From GCA-958296115 sp965222445 (GTDB taxonomy: Bacteria > Chloroflexota > Dehalococcoidia > Lucifugimonadales > CAJWER01), in NCBI GenBank assembly GCA_965222445.1, contig CBDCTY010000002.1, positions 2,790,001-2,854,000 on the forward strand: a DNA stretch of 64,000 nucleotides, given 5' to 3'. Below, piece by piece: positions 17,385-26,382 of the stretch. The position numbers and the translations under genes are program-made. The notes under the pieces are model-generated. The model was not told where the DNA came from. It saw only the letters and a list, made by a program, of their open reading frames with translations, and did no database searches. The stretch's first letter is position 1, and every line of letters begins with the position of its first letter.

Positions 17385-18353
17385 ATGACCATTACCAAGG
17401 CGGACCTTGAACAGTTCGAGCAGGAGGGGTACTTCGTCGGCGAGGGCATCCTGGACCCGGACGAGGACCTGCAGCCGGTTGTCGACGAGTACGACGAGCT
17501 GCTCGACCGGCTGGCTAGGGAGTGGCATTCGGACGGTAAGCTGAGCAGTACCTACGAGGACCTGTGCTTCGGCGAGCGTCTCAGCCACGTCGCCCGCGAG
17601 ACAGAGGGCGCGTACGTCAACTGGCTCGACATCTCGCTTCCCCAGAAGAACATCGCTCCCGACACGCCGATGCACCACGGCCCCGCCGTGTTCGAGCTGC
17701 TGAGGAACACCAGGCTGCTGGACGCCGTGGAGCAGTTCGTCGGCCCAGAGATATCCTCGAACCCGGTCCAGCACGTCCGGATCAAGCCGCCCGAGCGCTT
17801 CCTTCCCGAAGCCGCCAGGGAGGGGTCACTGGCGGGCCGAACCTTCTGGCACCAGGACCTGGGCGTGGTGACGGAGGAGGCGGACGAAACGAACATCCTC
17901 ACCGTCTGGCTGCCCGTTACCGACGCGACCGAGGAGAACGGCTGCCTGGTCGTGGGCCGCGGGAGCCACAAGAATGGCCTGGGCCTGCACTGCTACACGG
18001 GCGACCCCAAGAAGCAGGGGATCCCCCAGGAGCACCTGGTCGGCGAGCAGGTCCCAGTCCCCATAAAGAAGGGGGACGTGCTGTTCATGGACAGGCTGAC
18101 AATGCACTCGTCTCTGCCCAACGTCAGTGACGACATCAGGTGGAGCTTCGACCTGCGCTACAATCTGACGGGAGACGCAACGGGCCGCCCGTGGTTCCCT
18201 GGCTTCATCGCTCGCAGCCGCTCAAACCCGGACTCTGAGCTTCGAGACGCGGCTGCGTGGTCCGAGTTGTGGTGTACCACCCGGTCCGAGCTCGCCGAGT
18301 CCGACAATCCCGGCTTCCAACGCTGGGACCCCAACGATCCGCAGTGCGCGTAG
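17385..18353 (+). CDS. Phytanoyl-CoA dioxygenase (PhyH) family protein
   Basis: This 322-residue Fe(II)/2-oxoglutarate oxygenase has a metal triad of His156 and Asp158 in FWHQDLG and His241 in TMHSSLPN, with Arg252 eleven residues later to hold 2-oxoglutarate. It should hydroxylate a small organic substrate in the cytoplasm. PhyH enzymes are greatly expanded in SAR202-type Chloroflexota, where a role in degrading resistant organic matter has been proposed. The ATG at 17385 has AGGAG six bases upstream; a TTG two codons earlier is less likely. An 11-base run of G begins at the last base of the stop codon. Confidence 0.9.
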   Translation: MTITKADLEQFEQEGYFVGEGILDPDEDLQPVVDEYDELLDRLAREWHSDGKLSSTYEDLCFGERLSHVARETEGAYVNWLDISLPQKNIAPDTPMHHGPAVFELLRNTRLLDAVEQFVGPEISSNPVQHVRIKPPERFLPEAAREGSLAGRTFWHQDLGVVTEEADETNILTVWLPVTDATEENGCLVVGRGSHKNGLGLHCYTGDPKKQGIPQEHLVGEQVPVPIKKGDVLFMDRLTMHSSLPNVSDDIRWSFDLRYNLTGDATGRPWFPGFIARSRSNPDSELRDAAAWSELWCTTRSELAESDNPGFQRWDPNDPQCA

Positions 18354-18410
18354 GGGGGGGGGGTGTAGGAGTCATTCGAGCGGTGGTCAGACAAGAACCG
18401 GGCAACGCTA

Positions 18411-18829
18411 GTGAAGATAACGGGCAAACAAAGGCCGGCCACCCTGGGAAGTGAAAACAACGGGCAAACAAAGGCCGGCCACCCTGAAGTGAAAACAACG
18501 GGCAAACAAAGGCCGGCCACCCTGAAGTGAAAACAACGGGCAAACAAAGGCCGGCCACCCTGGGAAGTGAAAACAACGGGCAAACAAAGGCCGGCCACCC
18601 TGGAAGTGAAGATAACGGGCAAACAAAGGCCGGCCACCCTGAAGTGAAAACAACGGGCAAACAAAGGCCGGCCACCCTGAAGTGAAAACAACGGGGCAAA
18701 CAAAGGCCGGCCACGCTGGAAGTGAAAACAACGGGCAAACAAAGGCCGGCCACGCTGGAAGTGAAAACAACGGCAAACATAATCCGGGTGGCGCGGGGCG
18801 CGGGAAGTGAAACAACGGGCAAACGAATT
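18411..18829 (+). repeat. Minisatellite, 38-40 bp unit, nine full copies plus degenerate end
   Basis: The unit reads AGTGAAAACAACGGGCAAAC followed by AAAGGCCGGCCACCCTG(GGA). Nine copies keep the core AAACAAAGGCCGGCCAC. Copies vary by one or two G bases at the junction, AACA versus GATA in the first part, and CCCTG versus CGCTG. One to two degraded copies end near 18829. There are no spacers, so it is not a CRISPR array. The period is not a multiple of three, so it is not a protein repeat. It fills the gap between two convergent genes, behind an 11-base G run (18353-18363). Each unit contains the palindrome GGCCGGCC. Confidence 0.95.
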
Positions 18830-18845
18830 TCCCAACTCCCGGGAA

Positions 18846-20330
18846 CTACCCGGTGCTATGGGAGCCGGCCCAAGATGGGAGGTATGTCCTGATCCGATAT
18901 CCTGCTTCGGGGTCTCGTATGATGATAGCCCCTGACTCCAGAGCTTCTTTGAGAAGCCTAGATGCCTGGACGGTGTTTCCCTTGGGAATGCCAAAGCGCC
19001 CTCGGAGCGATGAGTTGTTCATGGGCTGTCCCATCACGTAGCGTAGACAGGCGTGCATGTAGCATGCTCGCACCCTCTCAGCCTTCCCCATGCCGGACAG
19101 GGGCTTGTGGGCGAACAAGATGGCTCTGGTGAAGTCGCCCGGCGCTTCAAACAGTGGGGCCGGGAGCTGAAAGGCCTCTACCTGCGCGACGACCTTGTCA
19201 ATCCCGCTGCCCCGCTCCTCGCAGATACGAAATCGGCGCATCAGCGATGCCAGGGGCTCGTTGCGCGACTTCGGCGGTGTGTCCATGAAGCGCTCCGTGT
19301 CCACCAACGGCTCGCCGGGGCTGGTGATCTCGATGCGGTCGTCAAAGATTTCCACCATAGGCCCCGCGCCGGTGACGGAGAAATCTTGGTGAATGAGCGC
19401 GTTGGACACCAACTCGCGCACCGCGATCTCGGGGAACATCTGCACGGTCCTACGCAGGGATTGCTCGATCACTTCGTTTGAGGATACGAGGGCCATGACG
19501 TGGTCGACTATCGCCGTGAAGGCGGCGGCGTAGCCCTTTGTGTCTTCGCGCTCCGTCGAGGCGTCGAAGCGGCCCGCGCCGCTGTACTTGATGACCCGCA
19601 TGGCCTTGCGCCTGAGACGGGGGAAGTCGTCCAGTTTCCTAGCAAGCAGGATGGCGCCCAGATTGGTGACGTTCCAGCCGCCCGCGCCGGACCGCTCGAT
19701 GAGGTAGTCTTGGCGGAGCGCGTCCAGGATAGCGGCTCGGCCGTCCGGGAGCGGCATTTCGAGCAGGTCGAAGTAGGCGGGGTAGTCGAGCTTGAGCAGG
19801 ACGTCCTCGTCGCTCACACGCTCGGCAGCTATGCCTTCCTCAAAGCTCACTTGGTCGAAAATACGCCAGAGGTCACGCTCCTTCTCGGGGTATTCACGTA
19901 GCTTCTTCGTAACGCTGCCAACCCGAATGAACTCGTCCCCGTCGAAGGCAACGGGGTTTCGCGACGCGCGGTCGATCTCCAATAGCTCGACACGGCACCC
20001 GTCGACCGTGACTTCGTGAAAGCGAAAGTCGATGCGCGGGCTCAACTTCCTGAGCACCCAATTCTCCAGCGGCTCGTTGCCTTTTTTCTTCGCTGCGGAC
20101 GAGAAGGTGGTGCCGACTACCGCGTGAGTCTCGTCTTCGATGCCCCAGAGGATATAGGCGTTCGGTTTGCCGCAAAGGGCTGCGCCGTTGGCCAGGGCGG
20201 AGATGAGCTCACCAATGCGGTTCGGGTCGTTTTGGTTGAGCTTGAATTCGACCCACTCAGTCTCATGCGGTAGCTTGCATAGCTCCCGCACCAAACCGAC
20301 AAGGTACTCAGGGTCCCGGGGTGAAGTCAC
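18846..20330 (-). CDS. AlbA_2 (Schlafen-type) and HATPase_c_4 protein, putative regulator
   Basis: The 494-residue protein has an N-terminal AlbA_2/Schlafen core (ETEWVEFKLNQND, then ANGAALCGKPNAYILWGIED). A GHKL-like ATP-binding segment follows (FPEIAVRELVSNALIHQDFS, RIEITSPGEP, EERGSGIDKV). The C-terminus looks like a winged helix (NNSSLRGRFGIPKGNTVQAS). Such proteins are annotated as putative DNA-binding or transcriptional regulators, and some act in defence or stress. The GTG start at 20330 has AAGGAG just upstream. It stands alone, converging on the minisatellite. Confidence 0.85.
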   Translation of the reverse strand: MTSPRDPEYLVGLVRELCKLPHETEWVEFKLNQNDPNRIGELISALANGAALCGKPNAYILWGIEDETHAVVGTTFSSAAKKKGNEPLENWVLRKLSPRIDFRFHEVTVDGCRVELLEIDRASRNPVAFDGDEFIRVGSVTKKLREYPEKERDLWRIFDQVSFEEGIAAERVSDEDVLLKLDYPAYFDLLEMPLPDGRAAILDALRQDYLIERSGAGGWNVTNLGAILLARKLDDFPRLRRKAMRVIKYSGAGRFDASTEREDTKGYAAAFTAIVDHVMALVSSNEVIEQSLRRTVQMFPEIAVRELVSNALIHQDFSVTGAGPMVEIFDDRIEITSPGEPLVDTERFMDTPPKSRNEPLASLMRRFRICEERGSGIDKVVAQVEAFQLPAPLFEAPGDFTRAILFAHKPLSGMGKAERVRACYMHACLRYVMGQPMNNSSLRGRFGIPKGNTVQASRLLKEALESGAIIIRDPEAGYRIRTYLPSWAGSHSTG

Positions 20331-20377
20331 GGCTCCTTAGCTAAGAGCAGCGGAGTCTGGGTCCTCCCGCTTCCCTG

Positions 20378-21412
20378 CTAGAGGTTGTACTGGGGCTCGA
20401 TGTAGTCGTGGAGCTTGTTGTAGATCTGGACGCGGGCGCGCTGCGTGTCGGCGACTATCAGCCTTGAGTGGGCGCTGTCGAAGTCCAGACCCGTCGGCAG
20501 GGCGAAGCGCCACTCCGGCTCCAGGGTGTAGACCCGTCGGCGCGCCTTGATCACGTCGGCGTTGGCGTCGACCATCATCTGCTGCCACATAGCCATCCGC
20601 TGCGCGTCGCCGATGAGACTCGTTACGAACTTGCCGTCGGGCGCGAATATCTGGACTCGGCTGTTGGCCCAGTCGCAGACGTAGACGTCGCCATCCGGGT
20701 CGACCGCGACGTCCGATGGCCGGTTGAGCTCGCCCCGGCCGGTCCCGTAGCTGCCGAAGGACGTGATGTACCCGCCGTCGGGCGCGAACTTCTGGACACG
20801 GTGATTCTTGTGGTCCGCCACGTAGACGTTTCCGTCGGGGCCGACGGCGATGCCCCAGGGAGAGTCGAGCTGCCCCTCGCCGCTGCCGTGCCCGCCCCAT
20901 CCCGCAATGTACGCCCCGTCGGTCGTGAACTTCTGGACGCGGTGGGCCGCGCCGTCCACAACGTAGAGGTTGTCGTCGGCGTCTGAGGCGATGCCGGATG
21001 GCCGATTCAGCCCCCCTGGGCCGCTGCCAGCCTCGCCCCAGTGGCCCAGGAAGTTGCCGTCTGGGTCGTGTACGACCACGCGGTTGAGCCACTCGTCGGC
21101 GACGTACACGTTGCAGTCGCTGTCCAGGGCGATTCCGGATGGCCAGATGAACTGGCCGTCGCCCTGGCCGTACTTGCCGAACTCCAGGAGGAGCTCTTCG
21201 GAGCCCCACTCAGGGCCGAAGGTGTACTTGCCGACCTTGGCTGCGCTGCCCGTGCGGTCCCACGGCGCGTCCGGGATTATCTCAGACGGGCGGGTGAGGA
21301 GGTATACCGTATCGTCCGTCGAGGCGGCCACGCCGATGACCATGGCGAGATCGCGGCGGCCCGCCGCGTAGGAGAAGTCGTAGACCCTAGTGCCGATTAC
21401 CTGAGTGAGCAT
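20378..21412 (-). CDS. NHL-repeat six-bladed beta-propeller protein
   Basis: The 344-residue protein is built of repeats of the form RPSGIASDADDNLYVVDGAAHRV, then VQKFTTDGAYI..WG...GSGEGQL. Five to six NHL blades can be counted between residues 60 and 290. Such propellers bind ligands or proteins. No signal peptide is seen, so the location is unclear. It lies 24 bases downstream of a DUF1501 gene on the same strand and is probably in the same operon. Confidence 0.85.
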   Translation of the reverse strand: MLTQVIGTRVYDFSYAAGRRDLAMVIGVAASTDDTVYLLTRPSEIIPDAPWDRTGSAAKVGKYTFGPEWGSEELLLEFGKYGQGDGQFIWPSGIALDSDCNVYVADEWLNRVVVHDPDGNFLGHWGEAGSGPGGLNRPSGIASDADDNLYVVDGAAHRVQKFTTDGAYIAGWGGHGSGEGQLDSPWGIAVGPDGNVYVADHKNHRVQKFAPDGGYITSFGSYGTGRGELNRPSDVAVDPDGDVYVCDWANSRVQIFAPDGKFVTSLIGDAQRMAMWQQMMVDANADVIKARRRVYTLEPEWRFALPTGLDFDSAHSRLIVADTQRARVQIYNKLHDYIEPQYNL

Positions 21413-21436
21413 CGCATGTTACCTGACGCCTGATTG

Positions 21437-22573
21437 CTAGCTTGCGGCCAGCACGTCCAGCTTCTCGAACGTTCCGTTGACGATGGGGACCGGGTCCAGC
21501 CGCATCCAGTCCTCCAGGATGGTCGTGTAAAGCCCCCGGAAGTCGTAATTGGGGACGGGGTCGCCCTGATCGAGGTCTTCGAGCCTTATCGAGGGGTACT
21601 CGCTGTACTGCCCCCCGCGCACGGGTTCCCCGATCAGGAACGCCGCGCCGGCGGCTCCGTGGTCGGTGCCGGACCCGTTGTCGTGGGTGCGGCGCCCGAA
21701 CTCGGAGAAGAGCATCATCAGCACGTTGTCGGCGGCGCTGTGCTGCCGGAGGTCGTCGAAGAAGTCGCGTATTGCGGCGGACAACTCGTCCCACAGGGTG
21801 TCCAGCATGCCCTGCTGGTTCGAGTGGCTGTCGAAGCTTCCGTGGTCGGCGTAGAAGATGCGTGTGCCCAGGCCGGCGAGGTGGATCTGTGCGATGCCCT
21901 TTAGCTTGCGGGCTATGGGCGTGTCGGCGTACTCGACGGTGGACGAGTAGCGCTCGGGCGCCTGCTTCAGCACATCCGCGCCCCTGAGGGCGTCGAGTCC
22001 CGTCTGGCCGAGGAAGTCCATGACGGGGCCGCTTCCGATGGCAGGGGAGTAGAGCCGCTTGTACCGGTCCACAATGCGCTCCCGCTGCTCCCTGTCCGAG
22101 ATGCCGGTCATCAGTCCGTAGCTGTCCAGGTCCTCGACGCAGGCCACCGGCACGCCCGGGAGCGACAGGGCGCGGAACATGCTTGGTCCCATGCTGACAG
22201 CGGTGACGACGTTCTCCTTGTCGGGGTCCAGCTCGCGCGTTACGCGGCCCAGCCACCCCTCGGTGCCCAGGGTATCCGGCTCGCACGTGTGCCAGATGTC
22301 CATCGAGCGGAAGTGAGAGCGCGGCGAGTTCGCGTAGCCGATGCCATGCACGATGGCGACCATGCCTTCGTTGTAGAGGTCGCGTACCGGGGCCATCTTG
22401 GGGTGGAGTCCGATCTCATCGTCCAGCCTTAGCACCCTGTCCTCGGAGATCGCTACGGTCGGTCGGTAGTCATGATAGAGGGGGTTGGCGTACGGCACGA
22501 CCGTGTTCAGGTAGTCGTTGCCGCCGGTGAGCTGTACGACGACGAGCACCGGGTCCTTGTGGCCGTTCTTCAT
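21437..22573 (-). CDS. DUF1501 family protein
   Basis: The 378-residue protein matches the DUF1501 group (alkaline-phosphatase-superfamily-like): VLVVVQLTGGNDYLNTVVPY near the N-terminus, IGYANSPRSHFRSMDIW in the middle, then FYADHGSFDSHSNQQGML and SEFGRRTHDNGSGTDHGAAGA. Most DUF1501 proteins have a Tat signal; this one begins directly with the domain, so export is not evident. They often pair with DUF1800 proteins, but the only DUF1800 gene here is 25 kb away. The ATG follows a GAGGAGG site. Function unknown. Confidence 0.88.
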   Translation of the reverse strand: MKNGHKDPVLVVVQLTGGNDYLNTVVPYANPLYHDYRPTVAISEDRVLRLDDEIGLHPKMAPVRDLYNEGMVAIVHGIGYANSPRSHFRSMDIWHTCEPDTLGTEGWLGRVTRELDPDKENVVTAVSMGPSMFRALSLPGVPVACVEDLDSYGLMTGISDREQRERIVDRYKRLYSPAIGSGPVMDFLGQTGLDALRGADVLKQAPERYSSTVEYADTPIARKLKGIAQIHLAGLGTRIFYADHGSFDSHSNQQGMLDTLWDELSAAIRDFFDDLRQHSAADNVLMMLFSEFGRRTHDNGSGTDHGAAGAAFLIGEPVRGGQYSEYPSIRLEDLDQGDPVPNYDFRGLYTTILEDWMRLDPVPIVNGTFEKLDVLAAS

Positions 22574-22640
22574 GGGTGGGCCTCCTCGATGTGCTTGGCC
22601 AGCGGGACTATGCCGCTGCGGCTCCGCGATTATACCCCGA

Positions 22641-23366
22641 TCAGTCGTCGGAGAATATACCGAGCAGGTTCAATAGGATCAGGAAGATATTGAGGGCGTT
22701 CAGGTACAGGCCTATGCTGCCCGTGACGGCCACTTGATTCGCTACCTTGACGTCGCCGGCCATTGCGGCCTCCCGGGCGAGCTCCTTCATCTGCTTCGTC
22801 TCCCAGACGGTGAGCGCCAGGAACAGGGGGAGCAGCGCCAGGTTGATCAGCAGGAACAGGCCGTCGGACTGGAGGAGCAGGGCATTGATCAGGCTTATGA
22901 TTATGATCCCGATGAGCCCGATGAATAGTATCGGCCCCCACCTCGACAGGTCTCTCTTGGTTGTCAATCCGACCGCGCTCATGGCGACGAAGACTCCGGC
23001 GGTCAGCATGAAGGCCATACCGATAGTCTCGGTCGTGAAGGCCATCAGGATAGGCGAGAGAAACAGGCCCTCCATGCCGGTGAATGCGAGGTATAAGACC
23101 GTGCCCAGCCCTGTGTTACCTCCGGCGACGACTCTTTGCGCTGCAATCAGCGTCCCGAACAGCACGCCGATTGCCAGGAGGTAGCCGATCCAGCCCAGGC
23201 TGAATATCAGCTCTCCCACACCGGCCCGGTCACCGATCCAGACCGCCGCGCCGGTGGTGATGATCCCGAGTGCCACGAGGCCGTACATCCGCGACATGGC
23301 GTCCGTGTAGATGGCGCTGACTCTATCTCTGTCGGGGACCGCGTATGTCTGGTACTGCATTCCCAT
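22641..23366 (-). CDS. Bax inhibitor-1/YccA family membrane protein
   Basis: The 241-residue protein has seven predicted membrane helices, and its N-terminus YTDAMSRMYGLVALGIITTG is typical of bacterial BI-1. Related proteins are pH-sensitive calcium leak channels (BsYetJ) or interact with the FtsH protease (YccA). The C-terminal helix contains ALNIFLILLNLLGIF. The ATG has AGGAGG eight bases upstream. It follows the OsmC gene on the same strand, 49 bases away. Confidence 0.9.
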   Translation of the reverse strand: MGMQYQTYAVPDRDRVSAIYTDAMSRMYGLVALGIITTGAAVWIGDRAGVGELIFSLGWIGYLLAIGVLFGTLIAAQRVVAGGNTGLGTVLYLAFTGMEGLFLSPILMAFTTETIGMAFMLTAGVFVAMSAVGLTTKRDLSRWGPILFIGLIGIIIISLINALLLQSDGLFLLINLALLPLFLALTVWETKQMKELAREAAMAGDVKVANQVAVTGSIGLYLNALNIFLILLNLLGIFSDD

Positions 23367-23415
23367 GTCTTGCCTCCTCTCTTGACCCTCGCGGAGCCGG
23401 GGCGGATCTGATGCG

Positions 23416-23862
23416 CTAGCTTACGAGCTCCGCCGTGACGCTTAGGTCCACGTTACCCTTCAGCGCGCCCGAGATAGGGCAGCCGTCCTTGGCTGCTTCA
23501 GCCGCCTCGGCGAACGCGCCGGCGTCGATGCCGGGGACGTCGCCCCTCACGGTGAGGGCGCTGGACGCGACCTTCCATCCGCCTTCGATCTGCTGGAAGG
23601 TCACCTCGGCGCTAACCTCCAGCTTGCTCGGCGGCGTACCGGCCCCACCCAGACCCGCCGACAACGCCATGCAGAAACAGGAAGCGTGGGCCGACGCGAC
23701 GAGCTCCTCGGGGCTGGTGCGCCCGCCGGAGTCCTCCGTCCTCGACGCCCACGTGACGGGCATGTCGGTGAACGCGCCGCTCGATATGGCGCTTACGACC
23801 CCGCTGCCCGATAGCAGATCGCCGTCCCAAGTCGCTTTCGCCCGCCGAACTGCCTGAGCCAT
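23416..23862 (-). CDS. OsmC-family peroxiredoxin
   Basis: The 148-residue protein has the two reactive cysteines of the OsmC/Ohr fold: one in SAHASCFCMALS (with an extra Cys nearby) and one in KDGCPISGAL near the C-terminus. TWASRTEDSGGRTSPEELVASAHA is typical of OsmC rather than Ohr. It should reduce organic hydroperoxides. An AGGAGG-type site precedes the ATG. It is divergently transcribed from lepA with a 70-base gap. Confidence 0.92.
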   Translation of the reverse strand: MAQAVRRAKATWDGDLLSGSGVVSAISSGAFTDMPVTWASRTEDSGGRTSPEELVASAHASCFCMALSAGLGGAGTPPSKLEVSAEVTFQQIEGGWKVASSALTVRGDVPGIDAGAFAEAAEAAKDGCPISGALKGNVDLSVTAELVS

Positions 23863-23932
23863 GAATCTCCTCCTCGCTCCTCGTTTTCGTACAATCCTAC
23901 CATAGCCCAGGTGCGGGGTATGCTACCATCGG

Positions 23933-25789
23933 ATGGTGGACCGTACACACATCCGCAACTTCTGCATCATCGCTCACATCGACCATGGCAAGTCGACGCT
24001 GGCCGACCGACTGCTGGAGGTGACCGGCGCCGTCGACGCCCGCCAGATGGTCGAGCAGCACCTCGACTCGATGGAGCTCGAGCGGGAGCGCGGAATCACC
24101 ATAAAGGCTCAGGCCGTTCGGCTCGACTACACCGCGCAGTCGGGCGAACTCTACCAGCTCAACCTGATCGACACTCCAGGCCACGTCGACTTCTCATACG
24201 AGGTGTCCCGCAGCCTGGCGGCGTGCGAGGGGGCGCTGCTGATCGTAGACGCGACGCAGGGCATCCAGGCGCAGACGCTCGCAAACGTCTACCTTGCCAT
24301 CGATAACGACCTGGAAGTCATTCCCGTCGTCAACAAGATCGACCTGGACGTGGCCGAGCCGGAGCGGGTCGCCGAGGAGGTGCGGCAGGCGTTCGGGTTC
24401 AGGGACGACGAGATACTGATGGCGTCAGCCAAGGATGGAAAGGGCATCGACCAGATACTGGAGGCGGTGGTCGAGCGGATACCGCCGCCAAGCGGAGACG
24501 ACTCCGAGCCGCTGCGGGCGCTCATATTCGATTCCAAGTACGACCCGTACAAGGGTGTGGTTGCGTACGTCCGCGTGTTCGACGGCACGGCGCCGGCCGG
24601 TTCGCGCATCAAGATCATGTCGAGCGGAGCGCAGAGCGATACCCTGGAGGTTGGCTGCTTCAAACCGGTCCCAACCAGAGTGGATGGGTTGAGCGCAGGC
24701 GAGGTCGGGTACGTGGCTACGGGACTAAAAACCGTGGGCGACGCACCGGTCGGCGACACGCTGACCCTTGCGGAAGGGGGCGCGGCTGTGCCCCTGGACG
24801 CCTACCGGGCGCTCAAGCCTATGGTGTTCGCCGGGCTGTACCCGGCCGACGGGGAAGAATACCTGGAGCTGCGGGACGCCCTCGAGAAGCTGAGACTGAA
24901 CGACGCGGCCCTATCCTTCGATCCGGAGAGCTCGCTGGCGCTGGGGTCCGGCTTCAGGTGCGGCTTTCTCGGACTGCTGCATATGGAGGTCGTCCAGGAG
25001 AGGCTGGAGCGTGAGTACGAGATCAACCTTCTGGCCACGTCTCCGAGCGTGGCCTATCGGGTCATGACGACCGACGGCGAGACGCGCGAAGTCGACAACC
25101 CGGCCAAGCTCCCGCCCCCCGACAGGACCGCCGAGGTCCAGGAGCCGTGGGTGGACCTTACCGTACTGACCCCCGCGAACTTCATCGGCTCCATGATCGA
25201 GCTGGTGACCGACCGCCGCGGCGAGCTGAAGAAGACCGAGTACATACAGTACGGTCCATCGACTGACGGCGCCGAGGACAACGGGCGCAGGGCGGGAGTG
25301 TCTCAGACGCGAGTGATGCTAGAGTTCGCGATGCCGCTCTCGGAGATGCTGGTGGACTTCTACGACCAGCTGAAGTCACGAACTCAGGGTTACGCTTCGA
25401 TGGACTACGCCCTCGGGGACTACCGGCCCGAGAACCTCGTCAGGCTCGACATCCTCGTCAACGGCGAGCCTGTGGACGCGCTGTCAGTGATAGTGCACAG
25501 GAACATGGCCCATCCCAGGGGCAAGGAGCTGGTGACGCGGCTGAAGGAGCTGATCCCCCGCCAGCTTTTCGAGGTGCCGATCCAGGCGGCGGTGGGCAGC
25601 AAGGTATTCGCCCGCGAAACGGTGCGGGCCCTGCGCAAGAACGTGCTCGCCAAGTGCTACGGCGGGGACGTGACGCGCAAGCGGAAGCTGCTGGAGCGCC
25701 AGGCCGAGGGCAAGAAGCGCATGAAGCGCGTGGGCCGCGTCGAGATACCACAGGAGGCCTTCCTCAGCATCCTGAAGGTCGACCACTAA
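23933..25789 (+). CDS. lepA: Elongation factor 4 (LepA)
   Basis: The 618-residue GTPase has G1 AHIDHGKST near 14-22, G2 with ERGITIKAQ, G3 DTPGHVDF, G4 NKID and G5 SAKDG. EF-G-like domains II, III and V follow, with the LepA-specific C-terminal domain containing KKRMKRVGRVEIPQEAFL. EF4 acts on the ribosome during translation or biogenesis. Length and order match the family. The start is ATG GTG GAC at 23933. TACAAT at 23890-23895 could be the -10 box, without a clear -35. Confidence 0.97.
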   Translation: MVDRTHIRNFCIIAHIDHGKSTLADRLLEVTGAVDARQMVEQHLDSMELERERGITIKAQAVRLDYTAQSGELYQLNLIDTPGHVDFSYEVSRSLAACEGALLIVDATQGIQAQTLANVYLAIDNDLEVIPVVNKIDLDVAEPERVAEEVRQAFGFRDDEILMASAKDGKGIDQILEAVVERIPPPSGDDSEPLRALIFDSKYDPYKGVVAYVRVFDGTAPAGSRIKIMSSGAQSDTLEVGCFKPVPTRVDGLSAGEVGYVATGLKTVGDAPVGDTLTLAEGGAAVPLDAYRALKPMVFAGLYPADGEEYLELRDALEKLRLNDAALSFDPESSLALGSGFRCGFLGLLHMEVVQERLEREYEINLLATSPSVAYRVMTTDGETREVDNPAKLPPPDRTAEVQEPWVDLTVLTPANFIGSMIELVTDRRGELKKTEYIQYGPSTDGAEDNGRRAGVSQTRVMLEFAMPLSEMLVDFYDQLKSRTQGYASMDYALGDYRPENLVRLDILVNGEPVDALSVIVHRNMAHPRGKELVTRLKELIPRQLFEVPIQAAVGSKVFARETVRALRKNVLAKCYGGDVTRKRKLLERQAEGKKRMKRVGRVEIPQEAFLSILKVDH

Positions 25790-25862
25790 CGTACGCATTC
25801 CAGCGAGGCGCCGTCGCCCCGCGCCATAGAGGCGGTCCGAATCTGAATATGGAGGCGTAAGC

Positions 25863-26333
25863 GTGAAGAGCGACGCGGCCACGGTGGACGAGTACCTCGA
25901 GGAGCTGACTCCGGAGCGTCGAGAGGCTGTCTCCGCCGTGAGGCAGGTTATTCTCGCCAATCTCCCAGACGGCTACGAGGAGATGATGGACTTTGGCATG
26001 ATCGCCTACTCGGTGCCGCTGGAGAGGTACCCCAAGACCTACAACGGCCACCCGTTGAGCTATGCAGGCATAGCGTCCGAGAAGAGCTACGTATCCGTCC
26101 ACCTCATGAACATCTACAGCGACGCGGAGACCGAGCGGTGGTTCGTGGATAGCTACAGGGCCACCGGCAAGAGGCTGGACATGGGCAAGTCGTGCGTTCG
26201 CTTCAGGAAGCTCGACGACCTGCCGCTCGACCTGATAGGGGAGGCGGTCGGCCGCACTCCCCTCGAAGAATGGATACGGATCTACGAGGCCGCCCGGCCT
26301 CCGAAGAAGCGGGCGAGGTCGAAGCGCCGGTAG
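25863..26333 (+). CDS. DUF1801 (YdhG-like) protein
   Basis: The 156-residue protein shows the DUF1801 pattern: TVDEYLEELTPERREAVSAV at the start, PDGYEEMMDFGMIAYSVPL, HPLSYAGIASEKSYVSVHL in the middle, and a basic tail PPKKRARSKRR. Members include the putative iron chaperone YdhG of Bacillus; the biochemical role is not established. The GTG start at 25863 has GGAGG about ten bases upstream. Confidence 0.85.
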   Translation: MKSDAATVDEYLEELTPERREAVSAVRQVILANLPDGYEEMMDFGMIAYSVPLERYPKTYNGHPLSYAGIASEKSYVSVHLMNIYSDAETERWFVDSYRATGKRLDMGKSCVRFRKLDDLPLDLIGEAVGRTPLEEWIRIYEAARPPKKRARSKRR

Positions 26334-26382
26334 TCCGGCCCTCGTAATCGGGCCGTCGATTGCGTCCCCAAGGAGATCGAGC

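Noticed and set aside
18411..18829. CRISPR array
   Set aside because: The units follow each other without spacers and the whole 38-40 bp unit is repeated, so it is a minisatellite.
18158..18994. Long minus-strand frame reading as repeated FARCFHF-like peptides
   Set aside because: It is a by-product of the minisatellite read on the reverse strand; it overlaps two real genes and the unit length shifts the frame.
26334..26382. Fluoride riboswitch before crcB
   Set aside because: The 49-base gap is too short and lacks the conserved core; only a ribosome binding site is visible.
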